Translations under genes and position numbers: made by a program
In this document: one piece after another, positions 1-8,997 of the stretch
How the letters are laid out: every line of letters begins with the position of its first letter
How positions within the stretch are numbered: position 1 is the first letter of the stretch
Notes under the pieces: model-generated
What the model saw: only the letters and a program-made list of their open reading frames with translations
What the model was told of the DNA's origin: nothing
Database searches by the model: none
DNA from: DASUZB01 sp035535495
GTDB taxonomy: Bacteria > Actinomycetota > CALGFH01
NCBI GenBank assembly: GCA_035535495.1
Contig: DATLQA010000185.1
Coordinates: 1 to 32,491 of the forward strand
Length of the DNA stretch: 32,491 nucleotides
Direction: 5' to 3'

Positions 1-1380
1 CAGGGGAAGCACGGGGGGGCCGGCCACCGGCAGGTTGACCGTGAAGGTCGAGCCCCTGCCCAGCTCCGATTCGACGTCGACGCTGCCGCCGTGGCCCTCG
101 ACCACGTGCCGCACGATCGCCAGGCCGAGGCCGGTGCCGCCGGTCTGCCTGGCGCGGGCCTTGTCCACCCGGTAGAAGCGCTCGAAGATGCGGGCCAGCT
201 CGTTCGAGGGGATGCCGCGGCCGTTGTCGGCGACCTGCAGCACCGCGCGGGCCTCCAAGGTCTCCAGGCGGACGCAGACCGTGCCCCGGTTCTGGGTGTA
301 GCGCAGGGCGTTGTCGACCAGGTTGGAGATGAGCAGCGCGAGCTGGGCGCGGTCGCCGCGGACGGTGGTGCCGGACTGCAGCTCGCTGCGCAGCTCGATG
401 TGGCGGTCCTCGGCGCGGTCGGCGTAGGAGCCGACCACCTCCTTGACCAGGCCGGCGAGGTCCACCGGCTCGACCGCGAGGGTGCCGCGCTCCACCCGGG
501 AGAGGTCGAGCAGGTCGCGCACCAGGGCGTCGAGGCGCTCGGTCTCCCGGCCGATGCGGCCGGCCAGGCGGCGGGACGCGGCCGGGTCGTCGGGCAGGGC
601 GGTCTGCAGCGCCTCGGCGAGGGCCTTGACCGCGGCCACCGGCGTCTTCAGCTCGTGCGAGGCATTGGCCACGAAGTCCCGGCGCAGTACCTCCAACCGG
701 CGGCGATGGGAGATGTCGGCCATGGTCACCACGATGCGCCCGGTCAGGCCGCGGTCGGCCAGGGGGAAGGCACGCACCGACAGGGTGCGGTCCTCCGGGA
801 AGACCACGGTGACGATGCCGGCCACCGGGGCCCGTTTGATGGTCGCCTCGGCGGCGAGGTCGGCGATCTGGGGCACGCCCAGGACGCGCCGGGCCGGCAG
901 GCCGGAGCGGAGGTCGTCGGCGAGCCCGAACCAGGCCCGGGCGGCCGGGTTGGCCAGCAGCAACCGGCCGGCCCCGTCGAGCAGCAGGACGCCGTCCTCG
1001 AGGGCGTCGAGGATCTGCCCGGCCCGGTCGCGCTCCTCGGTGAGCTCGTCCAGCCGGTCCCGCAGCCGGGGGGCCATGCGGGTCAGCTCCGCGGTCAGCC
1101 CGGTCAGATCGGTCAGATCGGTCATGTCCCTGGTCCAGGTGCGGCGCGGGGTGATCGTGTCGGCCAGCCGCTCGACCGCGCGTGACAGGCCCAGCAGCGG
1201 CCTGGCCAGCGCCCTGCTGGCCAGCAGCGCGGTGATCACGGCGACGGCCGCCAGTCCCAGGCCGAGCACGACGACGGTGATGCTCATGCCGCCGTGCACC
1301 ACCGCCAGCGCGGCGGTCGCCGCCGCCGCGACCAGGAGCTGGCCGGCGATCAGCTGGCCGACCAGCCTGCGTGGCAGCAT
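1..1380 (-). CDS. phoR: PhoR-type sensor histidine kinase (3' end cut by window edge)
   Basis: Membrane sensor kinase that would phosphorylate the phosphate-response regulator encoded at 2310. All 460 codons from ATG at 1380 to the window edge are open. Two hydrophobic helices lie in the first ~60 residues with almost no external loop, as in PhoR. They are followed by a HAMP-like linker and a PAS-like segment (about residues 110-200). The H-box NASHELKTP has its phospho-acceptor at His242. The N-box NLVDNALRYT, G1 box DNGRGIP, F-box FERFYR and G2 box GTGLGLAI complete the HATPase domain. The last visible residues lie after the final HATPase strand, so little is missing. The start is 19 bases after the phoU stop, implying a phoU-phoR transcript. 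The assignment rests on motif order plus the phoU/pst context; the sensed signal is inferred (PstSCAB/PhoU status), not seen. Confidence 0.93.
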   Translation of the reverse strand, partial: MLPRRLVGQLIAGQLLVAAAATAALAVVHGGMSITVVVLGLGLAAVAVITALLASRALARPLLGLSRAVERLADTITPRRTWTRDMTDLTDLTGLTAELTRMAPRLRDRLDELTEERDRAGQILDALEDGVLLLDGAGRLLLANPAARAWFGLADDLRSGLPARRVLGVPQIADLAAEATIKRAPVAGIVTVVFPEDRTLSVRAFPLADRGLTGRIVVTMADISHRRRLEVLRRDFVANASHELKTPVAAVKALAEALQTALPDDPAASRRLAGRIGRETERLDALVRDLLDLSRVERGTLAVEPVDLAGLVKEVVGSYADRAEDRHIELRSELQSGTTVRGDRAQLALLISNLVDNALRYTQNRGTVCVRLETLEARAVLQVADNGRGIPSNELARIFERFYRVDKARARQTGGTGLGLAIVRHVVEGHGGSVDVESELGRGSTFTVNLPVAGPPVLPL

Positions 1381-1399
1381 CGCCGTCGTCTCCCGGGCG

Positions 1400-2083
1400 T
1401 CAGTCCTCGACGCCGGCCCGGGCGGCCTTGGACGGCACCAGCTCGCGGACCTCGCCGGTGACGATGAACACGACCTGCTCGCCGATGTCGACCGAGTGGT
1501 CGCCGAGGCGCTCCAGGTAGCGGGAGACCAGGATCATGCGGCTGGCCCACTCGAGGGTGCTGTCGTCCTCGGCGGCCCGCTCGATCTGCAGGAAGATCTG
1601 GCTGTTCAGCCGGTCGAGCGGCTGGTCCATGATGGGCAGGCGCTCGGCCAGCTCCACGTCCCGCCTGGCGAAGCAGGTCATCGCGGCGGCGACCATCTTC
1701 TGGGCGAGGCTGCCCATCTCCAGCAGGGTGGTCTGGATCTCGGGGACGGGCGGGTAGTCCTTCACGATGCGGACGAATTTGGCCATGTTGACGCAGAGGT
1801 CGCCCATCCGCTCGATGTGCGAGTTGATGTGCAGCACCCCTGCCACCAGGCGGAGATCCTTGGCCACCGGCGCCTGCAGGGCGAGGGTGCGCAGGATCTC
1901 CTCCTCGACCTCCCGGTAGGCGGTGTCGATGGCGTCATCCCTGACGATCACCTCGTTCGCCAGGACGGTGTCGTGCGAGCTGAGTGCCTCCAGGGTGCGG
2001 TCGAGCTGGCTCTGGACCAGCTGGCCCATCTGGAGCAGCTTCGCTTCGAGCCCCTCGAGGCGCTGTTCGAAGGTCGTGAGCAC
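1400..2083 (-). CDS. phoU: PhoU phosphate signalling/transport regulator
   Basis: Cytosolic negative regulator linking the Pst transporter to the PhoR kinase. The 227-residue product has the usual PhoU length and is an all-helical protein of two similar three-helix bundles. Typical PhoU elements are visible: FEQRLEGLEAKLLQMGQLV at the N-terminus, the DDAID...EVEEEILR metal-site region, INSHIERMGDLCVNMAKF in the first repeat, and SRYLERLGDHSVDIGEQVVFIVTGE in the second. The E/D-x3-D metal-binding pattern occurs in both repeats. The start is a GTG with GGGGG a few bases upstream; a longer open frame to 2311 is only upstream read-through. It is divergent from the regulator gene and precedes phoR. 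An 11-base direct repeat resembling a PHO box lies about 105 bases upstream. Confidence 0.95.
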   Translation of the reverse strand: MLTTFEQRLEGLEAKLLQMGQLVQSQLDRTLEALSSHDTVLANEVIVRDDAIDTAYREVEEEILRTLALQAPVAKDLRLVAGVLHINSHIERMGDLCVNMAKFVRIVKDYPPVPEIQTTLLEMGSLAQKMVAAAMTCFARRDVELAERLPIMDQPLDRLNSQIFLQIERAAEDDSTLEWASRMILVSRYLERLGDHSVDIGEQVVFIVTGEVRELVPSKAARAGVED

Positions 2084-2144
2084 GAGGCCCCCTGAGCTGA
2101 AAACGCGCTGGGTGCGGCAGGAACGTGGCCGTTCGTCCGGGTCA

Positions 2145-2150
2145 TCGTAC
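2145..2150 (-). promoter_or_regulatory. candidate -10 box of phoU-phoR
   Basis: On the minus strand this reads TACGAT, fitting the actinobacterial TAnnnT -10 consensus, about 60 bases before the phoU start. The adjacent -35 region is poor (TTGGCA at non-optimal spacing), as expected for an activator-dependent promoter with the PHO-box-like repeat just upstream. Confidence 0.4.
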
Positions 2151-2186
2151 CCTCGGCGACCACCTGCCAACGGCGTCGGGGTGGCC

Positions 2187-2208
2187 GGTCGGGGAACGGC
2201 CGGGGAAC
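2187..2208 (-). promoter_or_regulatory. PHO-box-like pair of 11-base direct repeats
   Basis: On the minus strand two abutting 11-mers, GTTCCCCGGCC and GTTCCCCGACC, differ at one base. Streptomyces PhoP operators are 11-base direct repeats with a GTTCACC core, so unit length, head-to-tail spacing and GTTC start all match. The site lies in the phoU/phoB divergent region, upstream of the candidate phoU -10. Binding by the regulator encoded at 2310 is inferred. Confidence 0.6.
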
Positions 2209-2309
2209 GTTTTCGGCGAGCGGCCTGACCCGCCCGTTCCGGTTGCCGCCATGCGGTCGCTGTGGAACGTTCATGCTTGGATCGCGAGGAAGTGCCCGAA
2301 GGGGGCGTC

Positions 2310-2996
2310 ATGCCGAAGGTCCTGGTCGTCGATGACGAGGAATCGCTCCTCGAAGCGGTCCGCTACGCCCTGTCCCGCGAGGGCTTCGACGTCTCGGTCG
2401 CCCGTGACGGCGGCGAGGCGGTGCGCGTGTTCGAGGCCGAACGGCCCGACCTGCTCGTCCTCGACCTGATGCTGCCGGTGATGAACGGCTGGGACGTGTG
2501 CCGCCGGGTGCGGGCCTCCAGCCGGGTCCCGATCATCATGCTCACCGCGCGGGACGCCGAGGTCGACCGGGTGGTCGGGCTGGAGATGGGCGCCGACGAC
2601 TACGTCACCAAGCCGTTCTCGGTCCGCGAGCTGGTCGCCAGGGTGCGCGCCCTGCTGCGCCGCGCCGCCGGCGGCCCCGAGCCGAGCGGCGAGGGGACGG
2701 TGATCGAGGCGACCGGCGTCCGCCTGGACCCGGAGCGGCACGAGGTGCGGGTCCGCGGCGAGCTGGTCACCCTCCCGCTCAAGGAGTTCGAGCTGCTCGC
2801 CGTGCTGATGGAGAACCGCGGCCGGGTGCTGACCAGGCAGACCCTGATCGACCGGGTCTGGGGCTTCGACTACGTGGGCGACACCAAGACCCTCGACGTG
2901 CACGTCAAGCGGCTCCGCGCCCGCATCGAGGAGGACCGCCACGACCCCAGGCTGATCGTGACGGTCCGAGGGGTCGGCTACCGCTTCGACGGATGA
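2310..2996 (+). CDS. phoB: PhoB/PhoP/RegX3-type response regulator
   Basis: OmpR-family DNA-binding regulator of the phosphate-starvation response, 228 residues. The receiver domain (about 1-120) has acidic-pocket Asp8/Asp9, phospho-acceptor Asp52 in LVLDLMLP, the conserved Thr in MLTAR and Lys in VTKPF. The winged-helix domain (about 130-226) has LTRQTLIDRVWG, the DVHVKRLRARIE recognition-helix segment and the terminal TVRGVGYRFDG. The ATG at 2310 is chosen over an upstream in-frame codon at 2262 because GAAGGGGGC precedes it and it begins directly with the receiver fold (MPKVLVVDDEE). It is divergent from phoU-phoR and is followed by pstS, so kinase, regulator, modulator and target transporter are together. 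Naming varies by genus (PhoB, PhoP, RegX3). Confidence 0.93.
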   Translation: MPKVLVVDDEESLLEAVRYALSREGFDVSVARDGGEAVRVFEAERPDLLVLDLMLPVMNGWDVCRRVRASSRVPIIMLTARDAEVDRVVGLEMGADDYVTKPFSVRELVARVRALLRRAAGGPEPSGEGTVIEATGVRLDPERHEVRVRGELVTLPLKEFELLAVLMENRGRVLTRQTLIDRVWGFDYVGDTKTLDVHVKRLRARIEEDRHDPRLIVTVRGVGYRFDG

Positions 2997-3039
2997 TCGA
3001 CGCGTTTCCGCAGAAGCCGGTGAAGCGGGTGAGCAGGGA

Positions 3040-3083
3040 GGTTACGCATTCTTCGTGGGCCGTTCACCAACTCGTCAAGTGAT
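3040..3083 (+). promoter_or_regulatory. PHO-box-like array upstream of pstS
   Basis: Four consecutive 11-base units can be read: GGTTACGCATT, CTTCGTGGGCC, GTTCACCAACT and CGTCAAGTGAT. They share TTC-like bases at positions 2-4. The third contains GTTCACC, the exact core of Streptomyces PHO-box units. The array ends 27 bases before a TACCGT -10-like box (3111-3116), a suitable position for an activator. The outer units are degenerate, so their inclusion is tentative. Confidence 0.5.
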
Positions 3084-3110
3084 GTCGGGTGTGGCTTCAA
3101 GGGTCATCAG

Positions 3111-3116
3111 TACCGT
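3111..3116 (+). promoter_or_regulatory. candidate -10 box of the pst operon
   Basis: TACCGT fits TAnnnT and lies about 45 bases before the pstS GTG. No good -35 is seen, consistent with activation from the PHO-box-like array just upstream. Confidence 0.35.
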
Positions 3117-3160
3117 CGGCTGACCCGAGTACGGACCTACGGCAGAGAAGGAAGGCTGAG

Positions 3161-4234
3161 GTGAACCGCAAACTGCTTTCGCGGCTCCTCCTCGTCGGCG
3201 TCGCGCTTGCCATGCTGGCCGGCTGCGGCGGCGGCAACGGTGGGACTTCCGGCAACAACAACCAGAGCGGTGGATCCGACCTGTCCAACCTCTCCGGCGA
3301 GCTGAAGGCGTCCGGCGCCAGCTTCCCGGATGCCTACTACCAGGAGGTCGTCTCCGCGTTCAAGGAGAAGGCGCCGAACGCCAACGTGACCTACAACGCG
3401 GTCGGCTCCGGCACCGGCAAGAAGGAATTCGGGCAGGGACTGACCGACTTCGCCGGTAGCGACAGCCTGGTCAAGGACAGCGACGGCGTGGCGGCAGGCT
3501 CGTTCCTGTACGTCCCGACCGTGGCCGCCCCGATCACCGTCTCCTACAACCTTTCCGGTGTGGACAAGCTGCAGCTGAGCGCGGACACCGTCGCCAAGAT
3601 CTTCCAGACCGACATCAAGAAGTGGAACGACCCGGCGATCGCCGCGGACAACCCGGGCGTGACGCTGCCGGACAAGGACATCACGGTCGCCCACCGTTCC
3701 GACGGCTCGGGCACCACCAACAACTTCACCAGGTTCCTGAAGGCGGCGGCACCGTCGTCCTGGAAGCTCGGCTCCGGCGACACCGTCGCCTGGCCATCCG
3801 GCACCCAGGGCGGGGAGAAGAACACCGGCGTCGCCCAGATCATCCAGCAGTCTGACGGCGGGATCGGCTACGTGGACCTGAGCGACGCGACCGAGTCGAA
3901 GCTCGCGTTCGCCTCGATCAAGAATAAGGACGGCCAGTTCGTCCAGCCGACGCTCGAGGCCGCCGCGGCGGCCCTGGAAGGCGCCGAGCTCGCCGACGAC
4001 CTGACCTACAACCCGCTCAACGCGGCTGGCGCAGCCTCCTACCCGATCACCTCGCCGACCTACCTCCTGATCAAGAGCAGGTACGACGACCCCACCAAGG
4101 CGACGCTGGTCAAGGCGTTCGTGCGCTACGTGCTGACCGACGGGCAGGCGCTCGCCAAGGAGGTCAACTTCGCGGCGCTGCCGAGTTCCCTGCAGCAGAA
4201 GGCGCTCGCGCAGCTCGACAAGGTCCAGAGCTGA
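3161..4234 (+). CDS. pstS: PstS phosphate-binding lipoprotein
   Basis: Extracellular, membrane-anchored phosphate receptor of the PstSCAB importer, 357 residues. The signal peptide ends in a lipobox, AMLAGC, followed by a Gly/Ser/Asn-rich tether (GGGNGGTSGNNNQSGG). The mature part shows PstS-type ligand segments: GASFPDAYYQEVV, NAVGSGTGKKEF, DFAGSD, and HRSDGSGTTNNFTRFL, whose Ser/Gly/Thr backbone contacts phosphate in known PstS proteins. It ends with an LTDGQALAKEVNFAALP segment typical of the family. The GTG at 3161 is chosen because GAAGGAAGG precedes it and the signal peptide begins immediately; an open frame from 3089 adds an implausible leader. It is first of four co-directional genes, with pstC starting one base after its stop. 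Confidence 0.95.
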   Translation: MNRKLLSRLLLVGVALAMLAGCGGGNGGTSGNNNQSGGSDLSNLSGELKASGASFPDAYYQEVVSAFKEKAPNANVTYNAVGSGTGKKEFGQGLTDFAGSDSLVKDSDGVAAGSFLYVPTVAAPITVSYNLSGVDKLQLSADTVAKIFQTDIKKWNDPAIAADNPGVTLPDKDITVAHRSDGSGTTNNFTRFLKAAAPSSWKLGSGDTVAWPSGTQGGEKNTGVAQIIQQSDGGIGYVDLSDATESKLAFASIKNKDGQFVQPTLEAAAAALEGAELADDLTYNPLNAAGAASYPITSPTYLLIKSRYDDPTKATLVKAFVRYVLTDGQALAKEVNFAALPSSLQQKALAQLDKVQS

Positions 4235-4235
4235 T

Positions 4236-5231
4236 GTGACCACCCAGACCACCCAGGAGCCAGAGCAACCGGCCCTCACCGGCGGTGGCGGCGGCGTCCG
4301 GGCCGAGCGCCTCTTCTCGCTGTGGACGCTCGCCACCGGTCTGCTGGTGCTGGCGATCCTGGCGCTCATCCTGATCACCACCACCAACGAAGCCTGGCCG
4401 GTCCTGCGTGCGGGGGGCTTCCGCTTCATCACCGAGCGCACCTGGGACCCGAACCCTCAGACCGGCGACGCCGTGTTCGGGGCGCTGTCCTTCATGTACG
4501 GGACCGCCGTTTCCTCGCTGATCGCGCTGCTCATCGCGGTGCCGATCTCGGTCGGCATCGCGCTGTTCCTGACCGAGCTGGCGCCGCGGCGGCTGGGCGC
4601 ACCGGCGGTCACGATCATCGACCTGCTCGCCTCGGTGCCTTCGGTGGTGTTCGGCCTGTGGGGGGTGCTGGTCGTCGCCCCGGCGCTGGTCCACGTCTAC
4701 CGGTGGCTCAACGACGTGCTCGGTGGCATCCCGCTGCTTGGCGACGTGTTCGGCGTCCCGGTCGGCACCGGGCGGAGCTTCATGACCGCCGGGGTCATCC
4801 TGGCGATCATGATCACGCCGATCATCACCTCCATCAGCCGGGAGGTGCTCAGCACGGTGCCGCAGGCCAACAAGGACGCCGCGTACGCCGTCGGCGCCAC
4901 CCACTGGGAGATGATCACCGGGGCGGTGTTTCCGCACAGCTTCGCCGGCCTGGTCGGCGCGGTGATGCTCGGATTGGGCCGCGCGATGGGCGAGACCATC
5001 GCGGTCGCGCTGGTCATCGGGGGCGCGACCGCGATCACCCCGAACATCTTCGCCGGCGGCAACACCATGGCGGCGATCATCGTGCAGCAGTTCGGCGAGT
5101 CCACCGGGCTGTTCACCGCCGCGCTGATCGGCCTCGGCGTCGTGCTGTTCGCGATGACGATCGTGGTCAACCTGGCCGCCCGGGTGGTCGTCAACCGGGC
5201 GGAGCTCCGGATGAGGGGAGCAGCGGGATGA
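4236..5231 (+). CDS. pstC: PstC phosphate ABC permease
   Basis: Inner-membrane permease subunit that pairs with PstA to form the phosphate channel; 331 residues, usual for PstC. A hydrophilic N-terminus of about 28 residues precedes the first membrane helix (LWTLATGLLVLAILALIL). The FGALSFMYGTAVSSLIALLIAVPISVGIA region is a PstC hallmark. The EAA loop that contacts PstB is visible as QANKDAAYAVGATHWEMITGAVFP, followed by GLGRAMGETIAVALVIG. The start is GTG one base after the pstS stop. The stop overlaps the pstA start in an ATGA junction, indicating translational coupling. Confidence 0.95.
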   Translation: MTTQTTQEPEQPALTGGGGGVRAERLFSLWTLATGLLVLAILALILITTTNEAWPVLRAGGFRFITERTWDPNPQTGDAVFGALSFMYGTAVSSLIALLIAVPISVGIALFLTELAPRRLGAPAVTIIDLLASVPSVVFGLWGVLVVAPALVHVYRWLNDVLGGIPLLGDVFGVPVGTGRSFMTAGVILAIMITPIITSISREVLSTVPQANKDAAYAVGATHWEMITGAVFPHSFAGLVGAVMLGLGRAMGETIAVALVIGGATAITPNIFAGGNTMAAIIVQQFGESTGLFTAALIGLGVVLFAMTIVVNLAARVVVNRAELRMRGAAG

Positions 5232-6142
5232 CCGCGACCGTCCCGCCGGCCACCCGTGCCGCCGCCGGCCAGCCAGATCTGCGCCGCTCGGCGCTGTCGC
5301 TGCGCCGCCGGACCACCAACCGGGTGGCCATGGCGGCGATCACGCTGGCGCTGGTGGTCGCGGCGACCCCGCTGTTCCTGGTCACGTGGACCGTGATCTC
5401 CCGCGGCCTGGACGTGCTGAGCTGGCAGTTCCTCACCGAGGACATCCCCAACTCCTATCGCCGGAGTGGTGGCGGAATGGCGCCGGCGATCGTCGGCACG
5501 CTGGTGATCACCGGCATGGCCGCGCTGCTGGCGATCCCGCTCGGTGTCTTCGGGGCGATCTACCTGAACGAGTACGGCAAGCGGAAGCCGCTCGCGCGGG
5601 TGATCCGCACCATGGCCGACGTCATGACCGGGGTCCCGTCGATCGTGATGGGGCTGTTCATCTACGTGAGCTTCGTGGTGGTCGTCGGCGCCAAGACCGC
5701 CTTTGCCGGGGCGCTGGCGCTGGCCTGCCTGATGCTGCCGATCGTCATCCGGAGCAGCGAGGAGATGCTCCGGTTGGTGCCCGGCGAGCTGCGCGAGGCG
5801 AGCCTGGCGCTGGGTGCGCGCCAGTGGCGCACCATCCTGACCGTGGTCCTCCCGGCGGCGCTCTCGGGGATCGCCAGCGGGGCGCTGCTGGCGATCGCGC
5901 GGGCAGCCGGCGAGACCGCCCCGATCATCGCGACGGTCGGCCTGACCTTCAGCGTGAACACCGGCCTCTTCGAGGGGCAGAACACCGCGCTGCCAGCCCA
6001 GATCTTCCGGAACGCCAGCCAGCCGTTCGCCGCGGCCCAGGGCCGCGCATGGGGAGCGGCGCTGACCCTGGTGGCCATCGTGCTGATCTTCACGATGCTC
6101 GCCAGAGTCGTGGTCAGCCGCTTTGCCATCAAGGAGCGTTGA
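5228..6142 (+). CDS. pstA: PstA phosphate ABC permease
   Basis: Second permease half of the Pst channel, 304 residues, about six membrane helices. A Ser/Arg-rich cytosolic N-terminus of ~35 residues leads into the first helix (VAMAAITLALVVAATPLFLV). The family segments GGGMAPAIVGTLVITG, IPLGVFGAIYLNEYGK and DVMTGVPSIVMGLFIY are present. The EAA loop reads REASLALGARQWRTILTVVLPAALSG, then ARAAGETAPIIAT. The ATG overlaps the pstC stop by four bases. The pstB ribosome site AAGGAG lies inside the last codons of this gene, so all four pst genes look coupled. Confidence 0.95.
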   Translation: MTATVPPATRAAAGQPDLRRSALSLRRRTTNRVAMAAITLALVVAATPLFLVTWTVISRGLDVLSWQFLTEDIPNSYRRSGGGMAPAIVGTLVITGMAALLAIPLGVFGAIYLNEYGKRKPLARVIRTMADVMTGVPSIVMGLFIYVSFVVVVGAKTAFAGALALACLMLPIVIRSSEEMLRLVPGELREASLALGARQWRTILTVVLPAALSGIASGALLAIARAAGETAPIIATVGLTFSVNTGLFEGQNTALPAQIFRNASQPFAAAQGRAWGAALTLVAIVLIFTMLARVVVSRFAIKER

Positions 6143-6143
6143 G

Positions 6144-7076
<933 letters not shown>

Positions 7077-7164
7077 CCACGACGCGTAGCCGCACCGTCT
7101 GGTTTGCGCGCTTCGCTGCCGGGAGATCCGCCGGTCAGGTGTGTTCGGCACCCGCACGAACTGC

Positions 7165-7170
7165 TACGGT
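7165..7170 (+). promoter_or_regulatory. candidate -10 box of the pap-pit operon
   Basis: TACGGT fits TAnnnT, 33 bases before the GTG of the DUF47 gene. Two GTTCGG motifs (7143 and 7169) flank it, but their spacing is not the 11/22 bases of a PHO box. The 127-base gap after pstB holds nothing else recognisable. Confidence 0.3.
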
Positions 7171-7203
7171 TCGGACCACCCGCCCGGACCACGGGAGACG
7201 CCG

Positions 7204-7833
7204 GTGAAGCTGCGCTTCCTTCCCCGCGAGGAGACCTTCTTCGATCTCCTCGACGCCGCCGCCGGCAACGTGGCCGAGGCCGCCGCGCTCCTCCGCGACA
7301 TGGTAGACGACTTCGTCGATCCCGAGATGAAGGCCAAGCGCCTGTTCGACCAGGAGCACGAGGGCGACCGCATCACCCACGCGATCCTCTCCCGGCTCGC
7401 CTCCACCTTCGTCACCCCGTTCGACCGCGAAGACATCTACGACCTCGCCACCAAGCTGGACGACGTCACCGACGCGGTCGAGGAGGCCGCCGACATGCTG
7501 GTGCTGCACAAGGTCGTCGAGCCCATCGACGCGGTGCGCGAGCAGGTCCGCCTGATCGACGAGGCCTCCCGCGAGACCGCCGTGGGCCTCCGCCACCTGC
7601 GCAAGCTCGCCGCCGAGGAGCTGCGCGCCTACTGGATCCGGATCAACGAGCTGGAGAACGAGGGCGACCGGCTGTACCGGCGGGCAAGGGCCGAGCTGTA
7701 CGCCTTCGACGCCGAGCACCCGGCCCGCTACGTGCTGGTCTGGAAGGACATCGTCGAGCAGCTCGAAGAGGCCATGGACGCGCTCGAACACGTCGCCCAC
7801 ACGGTCGAGAGCATCGTGCTGAAGCATGCCTGA
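7204..7833 (+). CDS. DUF47/PhoU-like Pit accessory protein (Pap)
   Basis: A 209-residue, all-helical cytosolic protein of the DUF47 (PhoU_div) family, which is commonly encoded directly before Pit-type phosphate transporters and called Pap in Streptomyces. PhoU-like E-x3-D metal-binding patterns are seen twice: DQEHEGDRITHAI (about residues 50-62) and NELENEGDRLYRRA (about 148-161). The N-terminus (KLRFLPREETFFDLLDAAAGNVAEAA) is diagnostic of DUF47. GTG at 7204 follows a GGGAGA ribosome site; an in-frame ATG at 7141 would add 21 residues lacking similarity to the family. Its last eight bases overlap the pit start. The likely role is to modulate or stabilise the Pit transporter. Confidence 0.9.
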   Translation: MKLRFLPREETFFDLLDAAAGNVAEAAALLRDMVDDFVDPEMKAKRLFDQEHEGDRITHAILSRLASTFVTPFDREDIYDLATKLDDVTDAVEEAADMLVLHKVVEPIDAVREQVRLIDEASRETAVGLRHLRKLAAEELRAYWIRINELENEGDRLYRRARAELYAFDAEHPARYVLVWKDIVEQLEEAMDALEHVAHTVESIVLKHA

Positions 7834-8923
7834 CGGGCAGTTGCTGGTCGTCGCGGCGATCGTCGGGCTGGCGCTGCTGTTCGACTTCACCAACGGGTTC
7901 CACGACGCCGCCAATTCGATCGCCACGGTCGTCTCGACCCGGGTGCTCACCCCCAGGGTGGCGGTGGCCTGGGCGGCGATCTTCAACTTCATCGCCTTCC
8001 TGGTCTTCCAGACCCACGTGGCCAACACCGTCGGCAAGACGGTCGACCCCGCCGCGGTCAGCGAGGCGGTGGTCTTCGCCGGCCTGGTCGGCGCCATCAG
8101 CTGGAACTTCCTGACCTGGTGGTTCGGGCTGCCCACCTCGTCGTCCCACGCGCTGATCGGCGGGTTCGCCGGCGCCGGCGTCGCCAAGGCCGGCTTCGGC
8201 GTGCTCAACGCCTCCAGCATGGAGAAGACCGTCCTGTTCATCGTGCTGTCGCCACTGTTCGGCTTCATCCTGGCGTTCCTGCTGATGGTCGCCGCGACCT
8301 GGATCTTCCGCCACACGGCGCCGCGGCGGGTCGACGGGATCTTCCGCCGCCTCCAGCTGGTGTCGGCGGCCGCGTTCAGCCTCGGCCACGGCGGCAACGA
8401 CGCCCAGAAGACCATGGGAATCATCGCGGCCCTGCTGGTGAGCTCGGGCTACCTGCACATCGGCGCCGACGGCGACCTGCCCGTCCCGCTGTGGATCGTC
8501 CTGTCCGCCCACGCCGCCATCGCGGCCGGCACGCTGGTGGGCGGCTGGCGCATCGTGAAGACCCTCGGGACGCGGATCACCGCCCTCAAACCGGTCGGCG
8601 GGTTCTCGGCGGAGACCGCCGCCGCCTCAGCGATCTACCTCGCCACCTTCCTGGGGGTGCCGGTCTCGACCACGCATACGATCACCGGCGCGATCGTGGG
8701 GGCCGGCTCGACCCGCCGCCTGTCGGCGGTCCGCTGGGGGGTGGCCAGGCGGATCGTCTGGGCCTGGGTGCTCACCATCCCGGCGGCCGCCCTGGTCGCC
8801 GCGGTCGCCTACCAGGTGGTCACGGCCTCAACCCTGGTGGCGGTCACCGTGCTGGTGATCGTGGCGCTGGTGGCGTTGGCCGCCGTGGTCAGCCGCCGCA
8901 CCGCGGTCGAGGCAAGGACGTAG
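7826..8923 (+). CDS. pit: PiT-family low-affinity phosphate transporter
   Basis: Integral membrane phosphate:cation symporter of 365 residues and about ten helices. Both PiT signature repeats are present: DFTNGFHDAANSIATVVSTR near the N-terminus and SLGHGGNDAQKTMGII in the second half. The family segments TWWFGLPTSSSHALIGG and LATFLGVPVSTTHTITGAIVG form the duplicated PiT signature. The start overlaps the DUF47 stop, so the two are translationally coupled. The operon lies 127 bases after pstB, so high- and low-affinity systems are adjacent. Phosphate rather than sulfate as substrate is inferred from that context and the PhoU-like partner. Confidence 0.94.
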   Translation: MPDGQLLVVAAIVGLALLFDFTNGFHDAANSIATVVSTRVLTPRVAVAWAAIFNFIAFLVFQTHVANTVGKTVDPAAVSEAVVFAGLVGAISWNFLTWWFGLPTSSSHALIGGFAGAGVAKAGFGVLNASSMEKTVLFIVLSPLFGFILAFLLMVAATWIFRHTAPRRVDGIFRRLQLVSAAAFSLGHGGNDAQKTMGIIAALLVSSGYLHIGADGDLPVPLWIVLSAHAAIAAGTLVGGWRIVKTLGTRITALKPVGGFSAETAAASAIYLATFLGVPVSTTHTITGAIVGAGSTRRLSAVRWGVARRIVWAWVLTIPAAALVAAVAYQVVTASTLVAVTVLVIVALVALAAVVSRRTAVEART

Positions 8924-8926
8924 CGT

Positions 8927-8961
8927 CCGGGGCTCCCGCTGCCGAGCAGCGGGAGCCCCGG
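8927..8961 (+). terminator. strong hairpin terminator after pit
   Basis: A perfect 15-base-pair stem (8927-8941 with 8947-8961) with the five-base loop CCGAG starts four bases after the pit stop. No T-tract follows, which is common for high-GC actinobacterial terminators. It lies between convergent genes and could act on both strands. Confidence 0.8.
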
Positions 8962-8968
8962 GGAGCAA

Positions 8969-8987
8969 GGGCGGCAGGAAGCCGCCC
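8969..8987 (-). terminator. hairpin downstream of the L,D-transpeptidase
   Basis: GGGCGGC-AGGAA-GCCGCCC forms a seven-base-pair stem, ten bases beyond the stop of the minus-strand transpeptidase gene. It probably terminates that gene. Confidence 0.5.
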
Positions 8988-8997
8988 GAGCGGTCGG

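Noticed and set aside
443..2095. 550-codon plus-strand open frame
   Set aside because: It lies antisense to phoR and phoU, is Arg/Ser/Ala-rich without domain motifs, and arises from high-GC third-position bias.
7143..7175. PHO box before the Pap gene
   Set aside because: Two GTTCGG motifs are 26 bases apart, not 11 or 22, and lack the ACC core.
8927..8961. long inverted repeat as a transposon end
   Set aside because: Its position just after pit, between convergent genes, and simple stem-loop form fit a terminator; no partner end was found.
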